Positions 58,585 through 64,000 of a DNA stretch of 64,000 bases are shown piece by piece. This stretch comes from Clostridium isatidis (GTDB lineage Bacteria; Bacillota; Clostridia; Clostridiales; Clostridiaceae). The notes beneath the pieces were generated by a model, which did no database searches, had not been told where the DNA came from, and worked only from the letters and a program-made list of their open reading frames with translations. Each line of letters starts with the position of its first letter. Within the stretch, counting starts at the first letter, position 1. The stretch is from the NCBI RefSeq assembly GCF_002285495.1, contig NZ_CP016786.1, positions 1,874,001-1,938,000 on the forward strand. Direction: 5' to 3'. The position numbers were made by a program, and so were the translations under genes.

Positions 58585-59641
58585 ACAAGTTGTTGCACTA
58601 TGTACATCATTACTACTACTATCATCATCTTTAGTATCATGCTCATCTAAAGGTAATGGAAATAATAAAGAGGAAAGAGTTTTAAATGTATTTAATTATG
58701 GAGATTATATCGATGAGGATCTTATAGACAAATTTGAAAAAGAAACTGGAATAAAAGTTATTTATGATACTTATGAAACAAATGAAATAATGTATCAAAA
58801 AGTAAAAAGTAATCCAGGAGCATATGATATATTATTCCCATCTGACTATATGATAGAAAAAATGATTAAAGAAGATATGCTGGAAAAACTAGATTTTAAT
58901 AACATTCCTAACTATGAATATATTGGTGAGCAATATAAAAATTTAGTTTATGACCCAAATAATGAGTATTCTGTTCCATATATGTGGGGAACTATTGGTA
59001 TAATATACAATGCTGATAATATTAAAGATAATATTGATAGCTGGAATAATCTTTGGAATGAAAAATACTCTGGAGATATCTTAATGTTTGATTCTATCAG
59101 AGATACTCTTGCAATTTCATTAGCAAGAAAAGGATATTCTATTAACTCTACAAATCCAAAAGAAATAGAAGAAGCTGCTAATGAATTAATCAAACAAAAA
59201 CCTTTAGTTCAAGCTTATGTTATGGATGAAGTAAAAGAAAAAATGGTTAATGGTGAAGCTAACTTTGCAACTGTTTATTCTGGCGATGCAATATATATTC
59301 AACAAGATGCACCTGATATCAACTTTAAATACGTTGTTCCTAAAGAAGGTTCTAATATTTGGTTTGATGCTATGGTTATTCCAAAAGGTGCTGTAAATAA
59401 AGATGAAGCTGAAGAATTTATAAATTTCTTAAGCAATCCTGAGAACGCAAAACAAAATGTTGAATATATAGGATACTCTACTCCAAATGTAGCTGCTTAC
59501 GAACTATTAGATAAAGAAATTCAAAATAACGAAACAGCATATCCTTCAGAAGAACTTCTTAAAAAATGTGAAATATATAGAGACTTAGGTGAAAATATTA
59601 AACTTTATGATGATGCATGGCTAAATGTAAAAATGAAATAA
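58571..59641 (+). CDS. potD: Spermidine/putrescine-binding lipoprotein
   Basis: A 356-residue lipoprotein: KKIKQVV start, lipobox LVSC with Cys24, then VLNVFNYGDYIDEDLIDKFEKETGIKVIYDTYETNEIMYQKVK, NPGAYDILFPSDYMIEKMIKEDMLEKLDFNNIPN, YSVPYMWGTIGIIYN and YSGDAIYIQQDAPDINFKYVVPKEGSNIWFDAMVIPKGA, all typical of PotD. Its TTG start at 58571 follows AAGAGGTGA and lies within potC. Last gene of the operon. Confidence 0.94.
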   Translation: MKKIKQVVALCTSLLLLSSSLVSCSSKGNGNNKEERVLNVFNYGDYIDEDLIDKFEKETGIKVIYDTYETNEIMYQKVKSNPGAYDILFPSDYMIEKMIKEDMLEKLDFNNIPNYEYIGEQYKNLVYDPNNEYSVPYMWGTIGIIYNADNIKDNIDSWNNLWNEKYSGDILMFDSIRDTLAISLARKGYSINSTNPKEIEEAANELIKQKPLVQAYVMDEVKEKMVNGEANFATVYSGDAIYIQQDAPDINFKYVVPKEGSNIWFDAMVIPKGAVNKDEAEEFINFLSNPENAKQNVEYIGYSTPNVAAYELLDKEIQNNETAYPSEELLKKCEIYRDLGENIKLYDDAWLNVKMK

Positions 59642-59646
59642 ATTAC

Positions 59647-59692
59647 AAAGGGAACTTTATGTAAACTACTAAGTTATACAAAGTTCCCTTTT
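59647..59692 (+). terminator. Terminator of the pot operon
   Basis: AAAGGGAACTT and AAGTTCCCTTT around a 23-base loop, followed by TGGATTCTC; only a short T run. Confidence 0.7.
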
Positions 59693-59757
59693 GGATTCTC
59701 ATTCAATTTAGTTAATAAATTTTATCGACTAAATTATCTACTATCACCTATTACTTT

Positions 59758-60162
59758 TTAATTATTATTAAACCATAATTCAATTTCATTCATAGCACTT
59801 TCCATGCTATCAGAAGCATGCACACAATTTTCTCTTATACTAGTGCCAAATAATTTCCTTATTGTGCCTTCTTCTGCCTTTGTAGGATCAGTGCTTCCAT
59901 TAATTTTTCTAATTCTTTCAATAGCATTTTCTCCTTCTAAAACCATTGCACATAATGGTCCTTTAGTAATAAATTCTATTAAAGGTTCATAAAAACTTTT
60001 TCCTATATGATCTTTATAATGTTTAGCTGCAAAACTTCTACTTATAGTTTCCATTTTTAATTTTACAACCTTTAATCCATTTTCCTCATACATATTAATA
60101 ATTTTTCCTACTAAGTTTCTTTCCACCGCATCTGGTTTAATTAGTACTAATGACCTCTCCAT
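59758..60162 (-). CDS. ndk: Nucleoside diphosphate kinase
   Basis: A 134-residue enzyme that equalises NTP pools through a phosphohistidine. It begins MERSLVLIKPDAVERNLVGKI; the active-site histidine is in SIRENCVHASDSMESA, and the NGSTDPTKAEEGTIR loop is present. The C-terminus is slightly short but complete in motifs. Monocistronic, with the adjacent acylphosphatase diverging. Confidence 0.95.
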   Translation of the reverse strand: MERSLVLIKPDAVERNLVGKIINMYEENGLKVVKLKMETISRSFAAKHYKDHIGKSFYEPLIEFITKGPLCAMVLEGENAIERIRKINGSTDPTKAEEGTIRKLFGTSIRENCVHASDSMESAMNEIELWFNNN

Positions 60163-60261
60163 AATTCTCCTCCCGTTTATTAAATTTTGTTATATATTAT
60201 TTTTCCCTCAATTATATTATATATGATATAATTTTTTTATAAAGAGTTAGGGAGGTATTTT

Positions 60262-60534
60262 ATGGTTAGATTTCATATTTTAGCACAAGGTAGAGTTCAA
60301 GGAGTAGGCTTTAGATTCTTTTGCCAAATGAATGCAACATCCCTAGGCTTAACAGGATGGGTAAAAAACTTATATAATGGTGATGTTGAAATGGAAGTTC
60401 AAGGTGATTTGGATAAGATTAATAAATTTATTGATCTTGTTAAGGAAGGTAATAGATTTATACGTGTAGATAATTTAAATGTTAAAGAAATTGATATAAA
60501 AGATAAAGAGAAGAAATTTACAGCAAAATATTAA
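60262..60534 (+). CDS. Acylphosphatase
   Basis: A 90-residue alpha/beta sandwich enzyme that hydrolyses acyl phosphates. The catalytic Arg is in AQGRVQGVGFRFFCQ and the Asn in GWVKNLYNGDVEMEVQG. Length is typical. Its stop codon touches the terminator hairpin at 60534 that starts repeat copy 2. Ribosome site GGGAGG. Confidence 0.93.
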   Translation: MVRFHILAQGRVQGVGFRFFCQMNATSLGLTGWVKNLYNGDVEMEVQGDLDKINKFIDLVKEGNRFIRVDNLNVKEIDIKDKEKKFTAKY

Positions 60535-60742
60535 AAGATTGTGAAGCAATCTTTTAGTTTACAGTTTATAAGGTGCAGTTCTCAGTTAAGTAAGAAACTA
60601 CTACGTAGTTTCTAAAATTATATTTCTATAATCTCTTTTGGAGATTATAAATATTATAATTCAGCTTAAGCTGAATTATTTCCTAAACTGTACACTGTGA
60701 ACTGTACACTGCACACTAATAAAGATTGCTTCACAATCTTTT
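60533..60742. repeat. Palindromic intergenic repeat, copy 2, within mirror-image hairpins
   Basis: The segment is bounded by AAAAGATTGTGAAGCAATCTTT (60533-60554) and its exact complement at 60721-60742; each end is also an 8-bp hairpin of its own. The interior carries AAACTAC-tac-GTAGTTT and AATTCAGCTTAAGCTGAATT like copy 1 at 53677-53806, plus an extra module AATCTC-ttttg-GAGATT and TGCAGT/ACTGCA-type flanks. It fills the whole space between the stop codons of two convergent genes and will also act as terminator on both strands. Confidence 0.8.
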
Positions 60743-61376
60743 ATAATTGTTCATCTATTTCATATAGTTTATACTCTTCAATTATTCCTATTAATATATC
60801 TGCATATATTAATTCTCCATTTTCGTCTGTTACAGTTGCATAACCTGCTCTTTCTAAAGCTTCTGCTTGACCTATATAATCATTACTATCAAATAAACCA
60901 TTTTCAGAATATCTAGAATTTTCATATAAAAATCTTCCATGATCTTTAATTGAAGCTTTATAGCTATCATATGTTCTAAAGTTAGCAGTAATTTTATCTT
61001 GATAATTTTCCATAGTTTCAAAAGTAACTACTTCTCCAGTATAACTTTCATCAGCCTTTATTCCAAATAAATTATGATATTCCTTTGCCAATGTTGATTC
61101 CCCAAAATCAGATTCTACTACTGCTTGCGCAATTGTTATAGAGGGCAGTATTCCATACTTTTTATAATTCTCTAATGCACCCTCTTTAACCATTTCTATA
61201 AACTCTATTTTTGAAGAATAAGTTTCATTATTTCTACTTTTCGATAGAATATTGAAACTTATAATAAAACTTGCAGCAAACAATATTGATAATAGTATTA
61301 ATTTATTTTTAAAATTTTTTCTTTTATTAAAGATTTTATAATTTTCTATCCCTCTATATGTTCCTAATCCCCTCAT
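60741..61376 (-). CDS. Cell-wall glucosaminidase (GH73/LytF-like)
   Basis: A 211-residue protein with one N-terminal membrane helix (NKLILLSILFAASFIISFNIL) and a GH73 glucosaminidase domain: IEMVKEGALENYKKYGILPSITIAQAVVESDFGESTLAKEYHNLFGIKAD contains the catalytic Glu, then TFETMENYQDKITANFRTYDSYKASIKDHGRFL and GYIGQAEALERAGYATVTD-like end. It cuts the glycan strand of peptidoglycan outside the membrane and is probably membrane-anchored. ATG at 61376 follows GAGGGG; an upstream GTG adds four residues. Confidence 0.88.
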   Translation of the reverse strand: MRGLGTYRGIENYKIFNKRKNFKNKLILLSILFAASFIISFNILSKSRNNETYSSKIEFIEMVKEGALENYKKYGILPSITIAQAVVESDFGESTLAKEYHNLFGIKADESYTGEVVTFETMENYQDKITANFRTYDSYKASIKDHGRFLYENSRYSENGLFDSNDYIGQAEALERAGYATVTDENGELIYADILIGIIEEYKLYEIDEQL

Positions 61377-61405
61377 ATTCCCCCTCACAATCCTATTAAA
61401 ATATA

Positions 61406-61449
61406 ACCGTATAAATCACTAATTTCATTGGAATAGTAATTTATACGGT
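61406..61449 (-). terminator. Hairpin terminator after HAD gene
   Basis: ACCGTATAAATTACTA and TAGTGATTTATACGGT pair (one wobble) around 12 bases, with TATATTTTAAT after it on the minus strand. Confidence 0.75.
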
Positions 61450-61478
61450 ATAATTAAAATATTTTTCTATTTATGAAC

Positions 61479-62132
61479 TTAATTTATTAAATTTAATATT
61501 TCTAATGGATGACTAACAAAATAGTCTGGATTAGCTTCCTTTAATTTTTCTTTATTAATATAGCTATATTCAACTGCACAGGTTTTACAGCCCGCATTTT
61601 TTCCACATAAAATATCATAATTACTATCACCTACAATAATGGCTTCTTTAGGAGCAATTGAAAGTTCTAGACAAGCCTTTAAAGCTGGTTCTGCGTAAGG
61701 TTTATGTAATTCTGTTAATTCAGGAGTAACAATAACATCTATAAATTCAAGAATTCCTGCTATTTTCATTCCTCTTATTGCAATTTTTCCTCTTTTTGAA
61801 GTAACTATTGCTATCTTTATTCCTTTAGCTTTAAGCTGTGTTAATAACTCTTTTACACCATCAAAAGCAAAACACATTTTATCATGCATTTCTTCATTAT
61901 TACTTCTATAATAATTTATTAAATCTTCTAAAATATCTTTATTAAATTTATCTATTTTTTTTAAATGATATTCAAAGGCATCCTTCAGAGGAATTCCAAA
62001 AAAGCTTACTATTTCATTTCTTTCTAAAATAATACCTAACTTGTCCTTAAAAGTCCTATCAAAAGAATTATATATTAACTCATTTGTATCTAATAATGTT
62101 CCATCTAAATCAAATAATACTGCTTTTATCAT
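61479..62132 (-). CDS. HAD-superfamily phosphatase (PpaX/Gph-like)
   Basis: A 217-residue HAD hydrolase. Motif I VLFDLDGTLLDTNELIYNSF, helical cap, motif II KIAIVTSKRG, motif III Lys near PYAEPALKA, motif IV VGDSNYDILCGKNAG. PpaX cleaves the pyrophosphate from HPr(Ser-P) phosphorolysis and Gph cleaves phosphoglycolate; the two cannot be separated by eye. No HprK or HPr gene is adjacent. Confidence 0.88.
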   Translation of the reverse strand: MIKAVLFDLDGTLLDTNELIYNSFDRTFKDKLGIILERNEIVSFFGIPLKDAFEYHLKKIDKFNKDILEDLINYYRSNNEEMHDKMCFAFDGVKELLTQLKAKGIKIAIVTSKRGKIAIRGMKIAGILEFIDVIVTPELTELHKPYAEPALKACLELSIAPKEAIIVGDSNYDILCGKNAGCKTCAVEYSYINKEKLKEANPDYFVSHPLEILNLIN

Positions 62133-62371
62133 CTATTACTCCTATTTCTTCTTTATATTATAGCTGGGTAAGCATTTTTAATTCTATACACATTATAGAA
62201 TTTTTTTCAATAAAACACAAGCTAAAGCACAATAACTTCCATATTATAATACATATTCCATGTTATACTAAATATATATATTAATAATATAGTAATAAAT
62301 ATTTATTAATTTTTTAAAGTATATTTTTTATAATATATAAAAAATATAAATTACTTTTTGGAGGTTAGACT

Positions 62372-63175
62372 ATGAATTTCCAATTGTATGAATTGTTATT
62401 ATTATTTTTCATATATTCTTTTTTAGGTTGGTGTTTAGAAGTTTCCTATGCAGCTATTAACACAGGTAAATTTGTTAATAGAGGCTTTTTATACGGAGTG
62501 ATTTGTCCAATATACGGAATAGGAGCAGTAATTGTAATTATTTCTCTTACACCATTAATAAATAATATTTTAATTTTATTTTTAGGTTCAGTTTTCCTCA
62601 CTAGCTTTTTAGAATTCATTACTGGTTTTATTTTAGAAAAAGTCTTTCAAAATAAATGGTGGGACTACTCCAATCTCCCTTTTAATATTAAAGGGTATAT
62701 ATGCCTCAGATTTTCTATTTATTGGGGAATTGGATGTGTATTTATTATGAAAATTATACAGCCTTTTATTTATACATTTATAAAAGCTCTTCCTATTATT
62801 CTAGGTAAGTTTATCATTACACTCATGATATTACTTATACTCATAGACATTATAGCTACAATAATAACAGTATTAAATCTTAATAAAAGATTAAAATTAA
62901 TAGATGAAATTTCAAGAAATATTAAAAAACTTTCAGATGAGATTGGACAGACAATTTCAGACACAAGTTTAAAGGTTTCAGAAAAGATTTCTCCTATTAA
63001 AGAAGATTTAAATAACCGTAAATTAATACTTGATGAATTGAAAGTAAAATACAAAGAAATGTTTGAAAAAAATATACGTAGCCATAATAGAATATTAAAA
63101 GCCTTCCCAAGTTTAAGATCTAAAAAATACAACTTAATCTTAGAAAAGCTTAAAAATTACCATATAAAAAAATAA
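62372..63175 (+). CDS. CmpB-type putative ABC transporter permease (PF06541-like)
   Basis: A 267-residue membrane protein. The N-terminal part, FLGWCLEVSYAAINTGKFVNRGFLYGVICPIYGIGAV and FLEFITGFILEKVFQNKWWDYSNLPFNIKGYICLRFSIYWGIG, is the hallmark of the PF06541 family, annotated putative ABC permease though the transport role is not shown. About five helices fill residues 1-165, followed by a basic coiled-coil-like tail. Divergent from the HAD gene. Ribosome site TTGGAGG. Confidence 0.8.
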   Translation: MNFQLYELLLLFFIYSFLGWCLEVSYAAINTGKFVNRGFLYGVICPIYGIGAVIVIISLTPLINNILILFLGSVFLTSFLEFITGFILEKVFQNKWWDYSNLPFNIKGYICLRFSIYWGIGCVFIMKIIQPFIYTFIKALPIILGKFIITLMILLILIDIIATIITVLNLNKRLKLIDEISRNIKKLSDEIGQTISDTSLKVSEKISPIKEDLNNRKLILDELKVKYKEMFEKNIRSHNRILKAFPSLRSKKYNLILEKLKNYHIKK

Positions 63176-63180
63176 ATATT

Positions 63181-63266
63181 TGGTGCAGATGGCGGGACTT
63201 GAACCCGCACGAGGATTCCCTCGTCACCCCCTCAAGATGATGCGTCTGCCATTCCGCCACATCTGC
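63181..63266 (-). tRNA. tRNA-Leu (anticodon GAG)
   Basis: An 86-nt gene with encoded CCA. The acceptor arm GCAGATG pairs with CATCTGC, the D arm contains GGCGGAATGGCAGACGC, the anticodon stem TCATC/GGTGA closes loop TTGAGGG with anticodon GAG, a long variable arm CGAGGGAATCCTCG is present, and the T arm is GCGGGTTCAAGTCCCGC. It decodes CUC and CUU, rare codons in this genome. It sits alone with no other tRNA beside it. Confidence 0.95.
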
Positions 63267-63348
63267 ATATTTTGTATAATTTATTTTAAGATATTTTAAT
63301 AAAACTTTCAAGAGAAATAATAATCCAATTTATCCTTTTATAAATTTA

Positions 63349-63390
63349 AAATAAGGAGATATATAATTATATTAATATATCTCCTTATTT
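63349..63390 (-). terminator. Terminator after GH13 gene
   Basis: AAATAAGGAGATATAT and ATATATCTCCTTATTT form a perfect 16-bp stem around ten bases; TTAAATTT follows on the minus strand. Confidence 0.8.
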
Positions 63391-63425
63391 TTAGATTTTA
63401 GAAGCTAAAATAACTAATTTTTAAT

Positions 63426-64000
63426 CTATAAATTGTTAATTGATATAACAATTGATCCATATGGTCCTAAAAACGCCTTATTTCCTTCAATTCTATTTTC
63501 CTTAGAATTAGTTAAAAGAACTTTATCAATATTCTTTAATTCATCCCAATCAACAAAGGTACTTTTTTCATAGAAATTGCATAGCACAACAATTTTTTTA
63601 TTGTCTTTTTCTCTTATATAAGCTAATACTTGTGGATGATCTTCTAAAACAGGTATAAACTTTCCTTCTGAAATTATGTCACTTTCTTCTCTTAGTTTTA
63701 TAAGCTTTCTGTAATAATTTAAAATTGAATTTCCATTTCTATCTTCTAATTTAACATTTATTTCAGTATAATTTTTAGCTGCATTTATCCAAGGAGTTCC
63801 TTTTGTGAAGCCTCCATTCTTTTCACTATTCCATTGCATAGGTGTTCTTGAGGTATCTCTTGATCTATTATTTAATATATCTAATACTTCTTTTTCATCT
63901 ACTCCATCTTTTAATAGGATCTCATATGCGTTTAAGGATTCAACATCCCTAAACTCTTCTATACTTTCAAAATTTGGATTCGTCATACCTATTTCTTCAC
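63426..64000 (-). CDS. GH13 alpha-glucosidase, C-terminal part (MalL/TreC-like)
   Basis: The gene runs off the right edge; about 190 C-terminal residues are visible. The frame stays open through the edge and reads EEIGMTN before residue Met at 63986, matching the GEEIGMTN motif of oligo-1,6-glucosidases and trehalose-6-phosphate hydrolases. DTSRTPMQWNSEKNGGFTKGTPWINAAKNYTEINV and the C-terminal all-beta domain confirm it. The catalytic residues lie outside the window, so oligoglucosidase and trehalose-6-P hydrolase cannot be separated. ATG at 63986 is internal, not the start. Confidence 0.92.
   Translation of the reverse strand, partial: EEIGMTNPNFESIEEFRDVESLNAYEILLKDGVDEKEVLDILNNRSRDTSRTPMQWNSEKNGGFTKGTPWINAAKNYTEINVKLEDRNGNSILNYYRKLIKLREESDIISEGKFIPVLEDHPQVLAYIREKDNKKIVVLCNFYEKSTFVDWDELKNIDKVLLTNSKENRIEGNKAFLGPYGSIVISINNL

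Noticed and set aside
59758..60162. Truncated Ndk
   Set aside because: Although short (134 aa), all catalytic motifs and the C-terminus are present; it is within family range.
1..64000. Prophage, transposase, integrase or CRISPR array
   Set aside because: No such genes, att-like repeats or regularly spaced repeats were seen.

Overview
The window is strongly AT-rich, densely coded, and reads as a chromosome segment of a low-GC Firmicute, most likely Clostridium sensu stricto. Support comes from GGAGG-type ribosome sites, frequent TTG/GTG starts, a fabK-type FAS II operon, an argS T-box, a pyridine-nucleotide-independent type thioredoxin reductase, a YaaR protein, Zn-ribbon miniproteins and many short U-tailed hairpin terminators. 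I see no prophage, IS element, rRNA or CRISPR array. Both ends cut genes (a DUF1275 protein at the left, a GH13 alpha-glucosidase at the right).

Layout. 1-5 kb: MATE exporter, orphan molybdopterin oxidoreductase, tRNA dihydrouridine synthase. 5-6.5 kb: an ECF S-component and a small radical SAM protein behind a preQ1-I-like riboswitch with its own attenuator; I read this as queuine salvage. 6.5-10.2 kb: uxuA-kdgK-eda with a GntR regulator (hexuronate breakdown). 10.2-12.3 kb: duplicated 51-residue Zn-ribbon genes and an SPFH/NfeD pair. 12.6-17 kb: nadE, an HD phosphohydrolase, a deoxynucleoside kinase with NrdR-like boxes, and dCMP deaminase. 17-29 kb: biotin and fatty acid block, with birA tail-to-tail against an eleven-gene fabH-acpP-fabK-fabD-fabG-fabF-accB-fabZ-accC-accD-accA operon, then bioY and a FabK-like flavoprotein diverging over FabT-like palindromes.

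29-41 kb: thioredoxin system, ABC exporter, YaaR, Ca2+-type P-ATPase, polar amino acid ABC transporter, CvfB-like RNA-binding protein, PHP hydrolase. 41-46.6 kb: Lrp-type regulator, DUF378 protein, an unusual HprK/PEPCK-like P-loop protein, PlsC, ComEC-type MBL hydrolase, YprB-like nuclease, and a Fur-box-controlled Cys-rich miniprotein. 46.7-55 kb: argS with T-box, a site-2-protease-like protein that has lost its zinc motif, LCP protein, BofC-like protein, arginase, DnaQ-type exonuclease and a GNAT/DJ-1-like fusion. 55-60 kb: XRE-cupin regulator plus potABCD polyamine importer. 60-64 kb: ndk, acylphosphatase, glucosaminidase, HAD phosphatase, CmpB-like membrane protein, tRNA-Leu(GAG) and GH13.

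The best leads are the preQ1-I/ECF/radical SAM locus, the shared palindromes joining biotin uptake to lipid enzymes, the NrdR-like boxes around the deoxynucleoside kinase promoter, the paired palindromes on the potABCD promoter, the zinc-less site-2 protease homologue, the GNAT/DJ-1 fusion, the HprK/PEPCK-like protein, and a palindromic intergenic repeat present twice.
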